DNA of 64,000 bases from Pseudoalteromonas prydzensis (GCF_001661495.1 NZ_BDDT01000001.1:62001-126000), one strand, 5' to 3'. Positions 44,539 through 54,952 are shown, numbered from the stretch's first letter. Program-made: numbers and translations. The notes: generated by a model not told the origin, from the letters alone.

Positions 44539-47500
44539 GAGAACTTCTCTATACTCTTATTCCAAAATGGATGCCTAATTGAATTCGGTAATAGTTCTAC
44601 TTTTGCGTTATTGCCCATGAGAGCAAAATGCAACGTTAGATCTTCCCGTGTTTTACTTCGTTTAGCACTTAGTTCATCAAGCATGCGATATAACGACCAT
44701 TCACCTTGGTAAGTGGTATTAATAGAGCGTCCGCCATTAGGTGGAGTAAATACAACGCGTGTTTTACTTTGTCCTGTGGATCCAGGCCAAACAAAATTAC
44801 TCACTTTTAATGGCCCGTGTCTATAGGTCATTGATTGACCATCAATCTCAAGCATAAAACTCGAGATTGTTTGATCTAATTCTAAAGGTTTCAAGCCGAA
44901 CTCAATCCTTGGTGTGCTGCTACCACCATCAAAAAATGCGAGCTGTATTTGATTTGCAAGTTCAAACATTGCCAAAGTTTCTCGACTGATACCGATGTCT
45001 TTTTCAAACTTCCATGGTCGTGAACTCATATCAACACTCGGTGCAACGTAGCTATTGAAGAAGCTATCTATCGTACCGCTTGGTCCAAAAAATCGAGTAA
45101 AGTCTTTTAAATTCACTTCTTTATCTGCATAAGGTGAAAATGGGTAACGACCAACAATGGCGGCATTGTATTCTCGCAAAACTTTACTTTTCCAAATCTC
45201 ATTTAAGTGTCTATTGGCACTATTTTTAGTGATATTACTGGTATCTCGACTAATATCTAACAGCCAGCTATTAAAAGGGTACGGTAAGTCACGACTTTGG
45301 AATTCTAGTTGGCGGATAAAACTAGGCTTACTTTTACCGCTGATTTGATCTTTAATGGAAGACTTCAACTGATCGCCACGGTCAAGTTTAGTTAAATAAA
45401 CATTCAGCTCCCTAAGGTTCTTTTGCATATTATCTAACTGCTGAGCGTCAATTTTAAGCACATCCTCAAATGCTTCTTCCACTTGATACCCTGGTAACTT
45501 GATATCAAATTTTGGCGTTTCGTCAGGCAAGAAACGTTTGATGCGATTCGCCTTTGTTTGCATCGCAACTTCAGCAGCATTGGCTGCAACTTTACCGGCT
45601 GCTTTTTGATTTTCAGAGACTGGCAATTGAGTTAACTGCACATTTTTCTGCACTGCTAGAATGATGTTTTTAATTGGAGTTTCTGAACCAGCTAACACAT
45701 CAGTGATATTAACCCCTTCAGCAGGAGAGCTATATTGGTTTAAATTTAGATCATCAAGAAATGACTGCCAATAGTAGATATAGTCCTGAAAATAACGCTG
45801 TTCTAATTTCTTTTCTATCTCATCTTTGGAGATATCATAAGTTCCAGATGCTTCTTCTCCGTACACCCAACTGCTCGCCATTAGGTTTCCTAGCATCTTA
45901 CTTTTTTCGATATTAAAAATGCCATGGAAACCATTGAACGTATATAAGCCAGGGATGCTTCGAGTTAACTCACTGTTATTACGAAATGAAAACTTTTGGG
46001 CGCTTTCAAAACTAATGATATCCGTCAATCTAAATGGTGGAATACTACTGTCGAGAAAGTCTGCTTGAAGCCTTTGATATGCTCTCTCAGCAATCGGTAA
46101 TTTTGTCAGCTCAGCACGAGCAATTTTAACGGCTTGATTATCAACTTCTTCATAAGCAACACCTTTTTCAAGTAATGCCGCAATATGATCCATTAAATCG
46201 AGACGAGTTTGTGTATTTTTCTCACCAGGAAAGCTACGTTCTAAGTATGCATCAAACCAGACGACTATGTCATCACGCTCAAAATACTCAGGTTGAAACA
46301 ACATTAAATAACACTTCAGTGTCTCGTACAAATAGCTTAAGTGCTCAGGGTGAGTTTCCATTTCCTTCGTCAAGGTATTGAGAACAAAAGGCGCCAAGAA
46401 AGTTTGTAACGCTCTGTCGTAGGCATCGTTCGACGACTGTTTAATTTCGTTTAATTTATTAAAACCAACTGATGACGAGTCTTGCTCATTATTAAACGCA
46501 TTACTACGCGCAGGAAGTGCTCGTAATGAATTGAGCCTGTCATTAAGTACCAGTACATTGCTGCGATCAAAAGATGCCGCATCGATTTCTTGATATGACT
46601 CAATTGCCGCTTCAGTGACCGTGATAAGGTTATTATTCCATGCATAGCTAAAATACCATGATGCCGAAAAACCAATCACACAAGCACACGCCAAAGAGAT
46701 ACTTGCTATGCGCAACCATTTGTTTTGCTTATCATGATGTTTGTTAGTACTTGCTAAGTTTTGCTCAGGGAAAATGACTCTTTCTAGTACATTTTTTATG
46801 AAAAAACTTTTCGATTGATTTATATAGCTGCCGCTTGTGTTATTTCCTTCACTTAAAAGACTGGCCGGTGTCCCTTCTTGAGTTGCGCTGGTTAAATACA
46901 CTCCCCTAAACATAGGGAGTTCTTCATATGCATTAGGGGTAAAAATTTCTTTCAAAAATGCGTCGCCTACACCTTGCAATACGCGAAGCTGTCTTGGAAA
47001 TTCAAAAATTTTTGCTCTTATTTCTTCATTGCGTTCATTAATCAAACGCCGATTTAACAGCTCTGTTAACTTAGCTATAAGTGTATGAAACTCTTTATTA
47101 AATGCATCAACTTGGGTGTTTTTATCTAAATCAAGTTCAAATGTAACCCCCCATACTTGTTCACACTCTTCTTCGCTTAATTCAGCAAAAAACTCTCTAA
47201 AACCTTCTATTAAGTCAACTTTTGAGAAAATAACATAAACAGGAAAAGTCATTCCGAGCTGATTTTGTAACTCTTGCAGACGTTGCTTAATTGCACGCGC
47301 ATGTAGGTTTCGCTCTGTTTTAGTTTGGCTCATTAACTCAGAGATACCCATACTGATCATTACGCCATTGATTGGTCGTAATGGACGGTATTTACGCAGT
47401 AAACCTAAAAAGCCTTCCCAAGCACGTGAGTCATGTTTTGCATGACTACTTTGTGTGGTGTAACGCCCTGCCGTATCAATGAGTACAGCTTTGTTAGTAA

Positions 47501-48020
47501 ACCACCAATCACAATTTCGCGTGCCACCGACACCATGAATTAAATCAACCCCAAGCTTATCTTTTAATGGATAATCTAAGCCAGAATTGTTGATCACCGT
47601 TGTTTTTCCTGCACCCGGTGGTCCTATCATGATATACCAAGGTAATTGATAGATATTCTTTCCCTTAAAGAGTTTTACATCTTTAAGTAAATCAATAGCT
47701 TCACCCATTCTTGTTTTTAAGGTCGTAATCTCTTCATTAACTTCATTACTGTTTGCGTCATCACTGTCGATTAACTCATTAGCCATTTTTTCATCACGTT
47801 TACTTTGACGAGTCAAACGGTATATTTTCGTGATCGCAAAAATAAGAATAACCACTAAAATAGTAAGTAATCTCGAGGCAACACTCGCCAATGGCACATT
47901 ACCAGCAATGGCAATTAATGGGCCGCCAAACCAAATTAGTAATGACAGTGCGCTAAAACCAATAATTAGGATTGCTGTACGCGATGTAAGTAGGTATGTG
48001 ATTTTCTGTAAAAAGTTCAT
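44520..48020 (-). CDS. tssM: T6SS membrane-complex protein TssM (IcmF)
   Basis: An 1166-residue IcmF-type protein. Two N-terminal helices are followed by a cytoplasmic GTPase-like domain with Walker A MIGPPGAGKTTVINNSGLD and Walker B AVLIDTAGRYT. The third helix (IASISLACACVIGFSASWYF) lies near residue 435. A large periplasmic domain follows, ending with the IcmF C-terminal part (FVWPGSTGQSKTRVVFTPPN). The ATG at 48020 follows the tssL stop by ten bases; the in-frame TTG at 48053 would overlap tssL. TssM forms the transenvelope channel with TssL and TssJ. The intact Walker A suggests an NTP-using TssM. Confidence 0.96.
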   Translation of the reverse strand: MNFLQKITYLLTSRTAILIIGFSALSLLIWFGGPLIAIAGNVPLASVASRLLTILVVILIFAITKIYRLTRQSKRDEKMANELIDSDDANSNEVNEEITTLKTRMGEAIDLLKDVKLFKGKNIYQLPWYIMIGPPGAGKTTVINNSGLDYPLKDKLGVDLIHGVGGTRNCDWWFTNKAVLIDTAGRYTTQSSHAKHDSRAWEGFLGLLRKYRPLRPINGVMISMGISELMSQTKTERNLHARAIKQRLQELQNQLGMTFPVYVIFSKVDLIEGFREFFAELSEEECEQVWGVTFELDLDKNTQVDAFNKEFHTLIAKLTELLNRRLINERNEEIRAKIFEFPRQLRVLQGVGDAFLKEIFTPNAYEELPMFRGVYLTSATQEGTPASLLSEGNNTSGSYINQSKSFFIKNVLERVIFPEQNLASTNKHHDKQNKWLRIASISLACACVIGFSASWYFSYAWNNNLITVTEAAIESYQEIDAASFDRSNVLVLNDRLNSLRALPARSNAFNNEQDSSSVGFNKLNEIKQSSNDAYDRALQTFLAPFVLNTLTKEMETHPEHLSYLYETLKCYLMLFQPEYFERDDIVVWFDAYLERSFPGEKNTQTRLDLMDHIAALLEKGVAYEEVDNQAVKIARAELTKLPIAERAYQRLQADFLDSSIPPFRLTDIISFESAQKFSFRNNSELTRSIPGLYTFNGFHGIFNIEKSKMLGNLMASSWVYGEEASGTYDISKDEIEKKLEQRYFQDYIYYWQSFLDDLNLNQYSSPAEGVNITDVLAGSETPIKNIILAVQKNVQLTQLPVSENQKAAGKVAANAAEVAMQTKANRIKRFLPDETPKFDIKLPGYQVEEAFEDVLKIDAQQLDNMQKNLRELNVYLTKLDRGDQLKSSIKDQISGKSKPSFIRQLEFQSRDLPYPFNSWLLDISRDTSNITKNSANRHLNEIWKSKVLREYNAAIVGRYPFSPYADKEVNLKDFTRFFGPSGTIDSFFNSYVAPSVDMSSRPWKFEKDIGISRETLAMFELANQIQLAFFDGGSSTPRIEFGLKPLELDQTISSFMLEIDGQSMTYRHGPLKVSNFVWPGSTGQSKTRVVFTPPNGGRSINTTYQGEWSLYRMLDELSAKRSKTREDLTLHFALMGNNAKVELLPNSIRHPFWNKSIEKFSCPTRL

Positions 48021-48030
48021 TCCAGCCCCA

Positions 48031-49311
48031 TTAAAATAATAAATCAATTTCAATTCGTCGGTTTAATGACCGAGAAGCTGAATCTGAATTGCTAGCGATT
48101 GGTTCGGCAGCACCTTTTCCTTCAGGCCACAAGCGGCCACTAAGGTTAGTACTTTTAGCCATAGAATTAGCAACTTGAGTTGCTCTAGCTAAAGAAAGAT
48201 GCCAGTTAGAGGGATACTTATCGGTGCGAATAGGCGTGTCATCTGTATGGCCTGTTATTAAAATCCGCCCCTTTGTACCTTCTAAACTCAGTGCTAGTTT
48301 TTCAAGTATTGGCTGAAATGAAGGTAATAGTTTTGAGTCACCTTGGTTAAACAAGCTTTCACTATTGATAGTGATCCGAATGCGATCATTACTCTTTTCT
48401 ACAGAGACAATCCCCATCTGAATCTCGGTTTGTAAAAGTTGTTCTAACACTTGCAGTTGCTGATCTTTTTTATCAATACTGTGCGTTTGGGCTAATGGAT
48501 GGATCACCGCCAACTTTTCATTCACCAACACAACTTGATCATTAAGTTTCATATTGATAAACAGGTAAACAATTAATAATGCTAAACCTAAAACTGAAAA
48601 AATAACCCATAGAGGTACTTGGTTTCTAAGCTCAACACCTGCTGCAACCCGTTCTTTCCAATTAGGCGATAACTTGTTATTAATAGGTCCATCTAGTTGG
48701 TTTAGTAGGTGATAAATGCGAGAGCGGTATTCTTCAACTTTATTATCGCCGACACTATCAACTCGATACTTGCCCTTAAAACCTAAATTTAAGCAGTGAT
48801 ATTGTAATTCTAAAAACGCTTTATGTTGCTCTGGTTGCCCAAGAGCATTATCCAATAAGGTATAGAAATACTCGCCACCAAAGGTTTCTTTATGAAACGT
48901 TGACAACAAACTTTCATCAGCCCATTCCATCGAACTCCACTTAGAGTTTAGAACTGATTCATCCAGAATTGCACATAAACAATAGCGCGAATTTTCAATT
49001 ACTTCTTTGGGCAGCACTTGGTTTCTGACTTCAACTTCAAAACGTTTAATCGCTTCAACACAACGATGCTTCAAAGCGGCTAAATTTGTCATTTCTTTAG
49101 CTTGGTTGATCGATATAACCAGTGAAAAACAATCGGTAGCAGCTTCTAATAATGGGTTTTTGAAAATAGAAACTTTCGTATTACTAGCAACAGCATTTGC
49201 TATTGGCTCAATAGACATAACTGTCTTTTCAGGATCAGTTGCTGTTTTTGAGTTATTTGAAGTGTCACGCCCAAGTCTGCCAGGGCGTGGTTTGATAATG
49301 GTTTCATCCAT
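48031..49311 (-). CDS. tssL: T6SS membrane protein TssL with OmpA-type domain
   Basis: A 426-residue extended TssL. The DotU domain (about 60-220) contains CLCAILDESVLNSKWSSMEW, TFHKETFGGEYFYTLLDNAL and YHCLNLGFKGKYRV. One transmembrane helix lies near residues 235-255 (VPLWVIFSVLGLALLIVYLF). The periplasmic part ends in an OmpA-like peptidoglycan-binding domain (GRILITGHTDDTPIRTDKYP, then SLARATQVANSM and LNRRIEIDLLF). The fused domain anchors the complex to the cell wall directly, without a separate TagL. It lies between tssK and tssM. Confidence 0.96.
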   Translation of the reverse strand: MDETIIKPRPGRLGRDTSNNSKTATDPEKTVMSIEPIANAVASNTKVSIFKNPLLEAATDCFSLVISINQAKEMTNLAALKHRCVEAIKRFEVEVRNQVLPKEVIENSRYCLCAILDESVLNSKWSSMEWADESLLSTFHKETFGGEYFYTLLDNALGQPEQHKAFLELQYHCLNLGFKGKYRVDSVGDNKVEEYRSRIYHLLNQLDGPINNKLSPNWKERVAAGVELRNQVPLWVIFSVLGLALLIVYLFINMKLNDQVVLVNEKLAVIHPLAQTHSIDKKDQQLQVLEQLLQTEIQMGIVSVEKSNDRIRITINSESLFNQGDSKLLPSFQPILEKLALSLEGTKGRILITGHTDDTPIRTDKYPSNWHLSLARATQVANSMAKSTNLSGRLWPEGKGAAEPIASNSDSASRSLNRRIEIDLLF

Positions 49312-49332
49312 TGAAACTCTTCCTTTTAACAG

Positions 49333-50661
49333 TTAAGTTCGTATAGCCCAAAGGCTTAATTGTAACTCTGGGTAACTACCAGATAAGTGAATGGCGATCC
49401 CACCACTTGTGCGAAGCTTTTCCCAATGCTGACCATGCTTGTTCAACTCAAAATAATGAAAACCTGCATGATACGGAATTTGCCTTGGTGCTGTAGGTAA
49501 ACTGCTGATTGTTATACCTGGGATCTGGTTATTAACTAAGTCACGAATAGTTTCAACGCTACCGATTTTAACCTGGGAAGGTAAAACTTTACGCAACTCT
49601 TCATGGGGTACACTCGCTTTAATAGCGAGAATAAACTGACCTGAATCAAGAATCGACTTATCTTTTAAAGCACCAAATGAAATACCAAATTTACTTTGCT
49701 CCAACTTAATTTCTGTTGCTGTTTGCTCAATCACGTGACTTAAAGATTGATATAAGAAATTCACGATTTCACCAAATACAGCTCCTAAATTATCATGTTC
49801 ATATTTAGGGAGTTTTGGAACGCGTTTATTGGCAGTACTGAATGTTGCCAGTTCACCTGATAGTTCAATTAAACGCGTATAAAGAATATTTGGATGTAAA
49901 TTATTGACCATTAACAAACTATCAAATACCGCATCATACTTATTTAGTGTTTGCAGCATAATAAAATCAGCAACTGAAGTACTGCCCGCATAGCCTTGAC
50001 ATAAACGTACAGCAATACTTTCTGAACGCTGTTTGATCATTGCACCAATTTCTCTTACTAATCCTAGCAGAGGCTTACACTGTGCAACTTTTAGCGAGGC
50101 AGGAATAAACTTACTATCAAGCTTGATCCGACCTTCAGTACTTACTTCAGTAATTTTAGCTAAAGGTAAAAGTATGAATCCAGCGTGATCATCTGAACCT
50201 AATACCAGTTTGCTATAAATTTTTGCAACTTGAATAGTCTCTTGTGATTGCGGACCCAATGAATCATCATTTACCGCTAAATCGGTGAGCTTATAACGCG
50301 TAACTAAATTTTCGTCCGCAGCTGAGATGTTAATACCACTGGCTTTCAGTGCTGGGATTGCCAAATAAACAATTTCATTATAGGTGTCTTTGTTGACAAC
50401 CAAAGGCTCAGGTAATGACGTTGACCTTGGCATATCAACAGGTAATAAATCAGGAGTAATTGCCGACAATGAGTCGATTGCAAACTGCCCTGTATTTAAC
50501 AACTCAGTGTCAATATCTAACTCTAGAATTCCCCACGGATCAGCTAAATTACCATTACACACTTGCTTAATTAAATGTGAAAAATGTTTATCTGATTGTT
50601 GAAAGTGTTGCGGCCTTAAGAACATCCCTTCAGTCCAAGCAACACGAGTGGTATCACTCAT
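49333..50661 (-). CDS. tssK: T6SS baseplate adaptor TssK
   Basis: A 442-residue TssK. The N-terminus VAWTEGMFLRPQHFQQSDKH is diagnostic, followed by shell-domain strands (LPLAKITEVSTEGRIKLDSK) and the C-terminal head (VKIGSVETIRDLVNNQIPGI, then HAGFHYFELN). TssK trimers join the baseplate to the TssL-TssM membrane complex. The gene follows tssJ by 12 bases and precedes tssL by 21. Confidence 0.96.
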   Translation of the reverse strand: MSDTTRVAWTEGMFLRPQHFQQSDKHFSHLIKQVCNGNLADPWGILELDIDTELLNTGQFAIDSLSAITPDLLPVDMPRSTSLPEPLVVNKDTYNEIVYLAIPALKASGINISAADENLVTRYKLTDLAVNDDSLGPQSQETIQVAKIYSKLVLGSDDHAGFILLPLAKITEVSTEGRIKLDSKFIPASLKVAQCKPLLGLVREIGAMIKQRSESIAVRLCQGYAGSTSVADFIMLQTLNKYDAVFDSLLMVNNLHPNILYTRLIELSGELATFSTANKRVPKLPKYEHDNLGAVFGEIVNFLYQSLSHVIEQTATEIKLEQSKFGISFGALKDKSILDSGQFILAIKASVPHEELRKVLPSQVKIGSVETIRDLVNNQIPGITISSLPTAPRQIPYHAGFHYFELNKHGQHWEKLRTSGGIAIHLSGSYPELQLSLWAIRT

Positions 50662-50673
50662 TTTATATCCTTA

Positions 50674-51138
50674 TTAATGCTCTCTCATGTATGTTGCAAT
50701 TGATTCAACATTTACATCGATATCGTCATAACCGGTAGGATCAACTTCTATTACCGCTCTCCATCGGGCTTGATCTATGTTCCTATACGCTACCACTACT
50801 CCTACATAGCGAGTATTACGATTAAGGCTCATCTCATAGTTTTGCACTGAACCAGGTTGTAATTCTAATTCATCTTTCTTAAGTAAATCAGGGCCTAGTA
50901 ACTTCTCTGGCGCCTCATACAAACTAAAAAAGTCTTGTGTATCAAATATAGTTCTTGAGCTTAGCTCAAAAATTTTCATCACAACTGGAGAAGGTCGATC
51001 AGAAGTATCAGGGTTTACATTTTCTGATACATTAATAATTAATTCTGTTGATGGCGGAACAAACTTATTCATTGTCGAACAGCCCATTATCAAAAATAGT
51101 AAACTAAAACTCAGTAAGTAGAGCTTAATGTTACGCAT
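50674..51138 (-). CDS. tssJ: T6SS outer-membrane lipoprotein TssJ
   Basis: A 154-residue lipoprotein. The signal peptide ends in LIMGC, so Cys19 or nearby is the lipidation site. The mature part has the transthyretin-like fold of TssJ: ELIINVSENVNPDTSDRPSP, then VVMKIFELSSRTIFDTQDFF and RYVGVVVAYRNIDQARWR. It binds the periplasmic end of TssM at the outer membrane. It lies between tagH and tssK. Confidence 0.94.
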   Translation of the reverse strand: MRNIKLYLLSFSLLFLIMGCSTMNKFVPPSTELIINVSENVNPDTSDRPSPVVMKIFELSSRTIFDTQDFFSLYEAPEKLLGPDLLKKDELELQPGSVQNYEMSLNRNTRYVGVVVAYRNIDQARWRAVIEVDPTGYDDIDVNVESIATYMREH

Positions 51139-51155
51139 TATTTACTTTCCTTTTT

Positions 51156-52475
51156 TTAAAAAGTTTCTTGAATTTTATCATTGTATGCTTTGAGGAAATC
51201 ATCTGATAATGCCATTGCACCTTTAGCATTAACGTCACGTGATAACTCGTCATGCAGGTTTTGATACAACTTCCAGCTTTTCGATTCTGATTGGCCAGGT
51301 ATTATTTTCAAAATATTAGAGTTATCATTCACTTGTTGATTTATGTGAGAAGGTGAAACTTGCTCTAATATTCCCTTAAGTACACCATCAGCTCCTGCTA
51401 ATAAAGCATGTTCATGCCTACGAGTATCGATGAAACTTTCTTTAATCGATTCTCGAGAAGATAGGAAGCTTGCACTATTAATTATGAATAAGTTCTGAAT
51501 AACATCGTCTATATTGGCCGAAAATTTGATTGGGTTATTTTGCTGGGTTTGAAACAGAGTTTGATTAACACGTAATTGATTTTTCACCAATGCTCTTTGG
51601 CGTAACGATTCCATCAATTCAGTTAAAAGAAGATTTAACCCTTGGCCCATTTCAAACCATAATTTTTCAGTCGTTATAGCATTTTGCAATTCAGGTTTGA
51701 CGCCAAGCCCTTTTAAAAAAGCACTTGTTAGTTCTGCGCTGTTTGCGATTGGCTTTGTTTCGAGAGCGGATTGAGCTGCAGGAGTCGAGACTTGAACTTC
51801 CTTCGCGACTTCTGGCTTTATATCAACAGCTGCAGGAGCTTCGATCTTAGGCTCTGTTGTACTCGCGGTTGTATGACTGGCTATTCCACTCTGATTGCTA
51901 GAATTAGCCATTTCAGGATTCAATAAATGTGCGATCTCATCCCAATTTTCCGGGATCTGGCTCTGTGATTGTGAATGTTCAGCATGCGCCATAGCAACTT
52001 TTGGCATTGGTTCATTCATAATTGAATCATTATAAAAGTGCTCAGAGTTTGAATCACGATTAGCAGAATCAAAATGTTGCGATTGAGTAGCGGCGTTATT
52101 ATTTTTTGCCGTTGTCACAGAGCTAAACTCATCGATAGAAGCTGTAACGGAGTTTGCTGCTGCGATTTTAACTTCTATTTGAAAATCACCTACCGTTAAA
52201 ATATCACTATCAGCTAACTTTTGCTTATTACCTTGGCCAATGGCTGAGACACTATAATTTGAATAGATACCATTTGTAGAAGTATCAATCACAACAAACG
52301 AGTCACCTTCCTTCTCGATACGACCATGTTTACTTGAGATAATTTTTTCAGGATCAGGTAAATGCCAGTCACATGCTTCCGAGCGGCCAAAGATAAGTGA
52401 ATCTTTTACAGTTTTAGATGCTTCTATTTCAGGCGAGAGTCGATGATAACTAGTAATGTTTAGTATCAGTTCCAT
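51156..52475 (-). CDS. tagH: FHA-domain T6SS regulator TagH (Fha)
   Basis: A 439-residue protein. The N-terminal FHA domain (about 20-105) contains LIFGRSEACDWHLPDPEKII, SSKHGRIEKEGDSFVVIDTS and TNGIY, which form the phosphothreonine-binding loops. A long Ser/Ala/Glu-rich linker (about 110-250) is followed by a helical C-terminal domain (MGQGLNLLLTELMESLRQRA) typical of the T6SS FHA family. It is the substrate of PpkA and PppA and the switch for system assembly. It leads the operon towards tssJ-K-L-M and is divergent from ppkA. Confidence 0.93.
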   Translation of the reverse strand: MELILNITSYHRLSPEIEASKTVKDSLIFGRSEACDWHLPDPEKIISSKHGRIEKEGDSFVVIDTSTNGIYSNYSVSAIGQGNKQKLADSDILTVGDFQIEVKIAAANSVTASIDEFSSVTTAKNNNAATQSQHFDSANRDSNSEHFYNDSIMNEPMPKVAMAHAEHSQSQSQIPENWDEIAHLLNPEMANSSNQSGIASHTTASTTEPKIEAPAAVDIKPEVAKEVQVSTPAAQSALETKPIANSAELTSAFLKGLGVKPELQNAITTEKLWFEMGQGLNLLLTELMESLRQRALVKNQLRVNQTLFQTQQNNPIKFSANIDDVIQNLFIINSASFLSSRESIKESFIDTRRHEHALLAGADGVLKGILEQVSPSHINQQVNDNSNILKIIPGQSESKSWKLYQNLHDELSRDVNAKGAMALSDDFLKAYNDKIQETF

Positions 52476-52892
52476 TTGATGCGTTCATCCCATATTCTAC
52501 ATTCCTATTAGAATAAATTAGAAGAGAAACTATTGTCAACATTGAAATTAATACTTGGGGATATTAGAGGGTCATTTAAAACGACAAATAGAGATTAATA
52601 ATATAGTCTTATTTTCTGTTTATTTAAATTATTAAAATCAATAAAATTAAGCCTGTATGTTCCTATTTGAAACCAGAGAAACCACTTTACAACACTGTTT
52701 TACATACAAATAACATCAGAAATTATATCTAATGAATAAAATAAATATATAATTAGTAGAAGTACTACAATAGAAACATTGCTTATAGTGTTAAATTTTG
52801 TAAAAATAGCGGGCTAATCAAAGGGAATATTGATAAAAATTACAAAAAGCACCTTTGCAATTATTTAACTATCTACAATAAAAGGATTTATA
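52476..52892. promoter_or_regulatory. Divergent promoter region between tagH and ppkA
   Basis: About 417 bases of very AT-rich DNA separate the two divergent T6SS transcription units and must carry promoters for both. I searched by eye for a sigma-54 element (GG near -24, GC near -12) and found none convincing. No small gene is evident. Confidence 0.5.
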
Positions 52893-54863
52893 ATGAGCGG
52901 TATCAATAACTCAAATGATAAAACTCAAATCGCTTCGCTGGAGTCTAGCGTTAGATCTTCCCAACCAAAAAGTAAACTCAATTTAGTTGGTAAAAAAATA
53001 TCTGGACGATATTTAGTTGAGGAACTCATTGGGCAAGGTGGCATGTGCTACATTTATAGAGCTAGGGATTTATTTTTAGAAAGTCCTACCAGTCCAGAAG
53101 TACATGTTGCACTCAAAGTGTTACTAGAGGAATTTAGTCAATCTGAAGAGGCAATAACATTACTTAAAGATGAAACGACTAAAACTCAACAACTTTCACA
53201 CCCTAATATTGTAAAAGTATTTTCAGCCAGTTTTGATGGTGATCTGCATTATGTGACAATGGAACTCGTTGATGGCGAAACATTAGAGCAAATAATCAAA
53301 CGTAACAAACCTTCAGGTATGCCTTTTAAAAAAGCACATGTTATCCTGCAACAACTTGCAGATGCACTGATTTATGCTCACTCACGAAACGTTATTCATA
53401 ATGATTTAAAACCTTCTAACATTATTTTTGATTCAAATGGACGCTTGAAAGTTCTCGACTTTGGCATTGCTAAACATAAAACAATTGAAGATGCATATGC
53501 GTTTAATAATAGTAAAAATGTCGCAGCAGTTGGTGGTTATACGCCAACCTATGCAAGCCCTGAGCAACTTCAAGGGGCTGACGCATCTGTAAAAGATGAT
53601 ATATTTTCGTATGCATGTATTGCCTATGAGCTATTGAGCAGTAAGCACCCATTTGATCGAGTTGCCGCAGATAAGCTTGCCAAAGAGACAACAGCAAAAC
53701 GCCCTAGTAATTGTCCACTATGGCTTTGGGGTCGTTTACAAAAAGCGATGTCATTGGATGCCACAAAAAGGTTAGGCTCATTACAGGCTGTATCAACTAA
53801 ACTTACAAGCAATTTTAAACCAGCTATCGCTGCAAGTGTGTGTGTAGTCGCCATTACCGTTTTTATTAGCCAGTTTTATGCCTCAAATTCGACCCAAATA
53901 AAGCAGTTAGAGGCAAAGCTGGAAAATGCCAATGCAATTAACCAGCAAGTTGCAACTTGGATGTCCTGGCACGGCCCTGAGGTCCTGGCTAAACTTGCGG
54001 AAATCCCTCCTCAGTATGACGTGCTTAAACAGGGGTTATTAAGAGTCAATCAAGCAAGCATCTTACAAGATTTCAATGCTAAAGCTAATCAGTTAAATAA
54101 TCAGTCTAGTAAATTCAAGGATTTTGATGGCACGATCGGTCTATATTCCGATGCGTTGGAATACTATCCAGATTCTGAAAAGCTAACGGTTCAATTAGAA
54201 AGCATCTTAAGAGAGCGCCAATCAATAATCTTTGACATAACATCAAGAATTGACTTGTTATTAGAACAATCACGCTATGATGAACTTGAAAATAACAACA
54301 TTATTAAATTAATTGATGATTTAAAAGATGTTGATAGTAACTATGTATATCAGCCAAATGAAATACACATCAATAACTTCAAAATCGCCTTAGAGCAATC
54401 AATTGAAAATGACAATGTGGTTGCTCAAAAAGTGTTATTAGATGTAGGGAAAGCTATCTTCACAGCTGAGCAGAAGTCTGAATTACAATTTAATGAGTTA
54501 TTAAAAAGGGAATCAGCAATAGAAGTGCTAAGTCTTTATCAGCAGAAATTAAATTTAGGTGAGCAAGCAACTTTTCCGACTAAAGATGCAATAGTTTTCT
54601 ATCAACCTCGCTTTGACCGTTACTTTGAAAAGTTAGCAGCAATTGAAAATTATCAAGAGTTATTAGCCTTTGAAGAATTAGTTAATTCAGAGTCAACGGA
54701 TTTACCGAATGACTTTACTTTGTTAGTCGCTTTTAAAGAAGAGCTTTCTAAGCGTTACATCACAATGGCAAATGGCTTATTAAAGCAAAAGATGTATAAA
54801 ACAGCTGAAAAATTAGTTGAGCGAAGTGAAGAGATAACTCGCTTGCTTGATAGTTTGCTATAA
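52893..54863 (+). CDS. ppkA: T6SS Ser/Thr protein kinase PpkA
   Basis: A 656-residue Hanks-type kinase. The glycine loop is LIGQGGMCYIYRAR, the lysine lies in VALKVLLEEF, the catalytic loop is VIHNDLKPSNI with Asp at about residue 171, and the metal loop is DFGIA. The usual HRD arginine is replaced by Asn (HND). One transmembrane helix (about 311-330, IAASVCVVAITVFISQFYA) precedes a coiled-coil, helical periplasmic region of about 320 residues. The von Willebrand domain found at the C-terminus of the Pseudomonas protein is not evident. It should phosphorylate TagH to activate the system. It is divergent from tagH. Confidence 0.93.
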   Translation: MSGINNSNDKTQIASLESSVRSSQPKSKLNLVGKKISGRYLVEELIGQGGMCYIYRARDLFLESPTSPEVHVALKVLLEEFSQSEEAITLLKDETTKTQQLSHPNIVKVFSASFDGDLHYVTMELVDGETLEQIIKRNKPSGMPFKKAHVILQQLADALIYAHSRNVIHNDLKPSNIIFDSNGRLKVLDFGIAKHKTIEDAYAFNNSKNVAAVGGYTPTYASPEQLQGADASVKDDIFSYACIAYELLSSKHPFDRVAADKLAKETTAKRPSNCPLWLWGRLQKAMSLDATKRLGSLQAVSTKLTSNFKPAIAASVCVVAITVFISQFYASNSTQIKQLEAKLENANAINQQVATWMSWHGPEVLAKLAEIPPQYDVLKQGLLRVNQASILQDFNAKANQLNNQSSKFKDFDGTIGLYSDALEYYPDSEKLTVQLESILRERQSIIFDITSRIDLLLEQSRYDELENNNIIKLIDDLKDVDSNYVYQPNEIHINNFKIALEQSIENDNVVAQKVLLDVGKAIFTAEQKSELQFNELLKRESAIEVLSLYQQKLNLGEQATFPTKDAIVFYQPRFDRYFEKLAAIENYQELLAFEELVNSESTDLPNDFTLLVAFKEELSKRYITMANGLLKQKMYKTAEKLVERSEEITRLLDSLL

Positions 54864-54915
54864 AAGTACACAGGCTGACACTCACTAATTGCAGCCACTT
54901 ACTGATATTAATATC

Positions 54916-54952
54916 TTAAGCTAGCCAGGGCTGTATAGCTCTACTAGCTTAA
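54916..54952. repeat. Two-tier inverted repeat after ppkA
   Basis: TTAAGCTAG (54916-54924) pairs exactly with CTAGCTTAA (54944-54952). Inside it AGGGCT can pair with AGCTCT around GTAT. There is no T-run on the plus strand, so it is not a classic terminator. It may be an RNA processing or stability element between ppkA and the lipoprotein gene. Confidence 0.4.

Noticed and set aside
52476-52892. Sigma-54 promoter for the T6SS operons
   Set aside because: Some T6SS loci use sigma-54, so I looked for GG and GC at -24/-12 here and upstream of tssA and hcp, but found no acceptable match.
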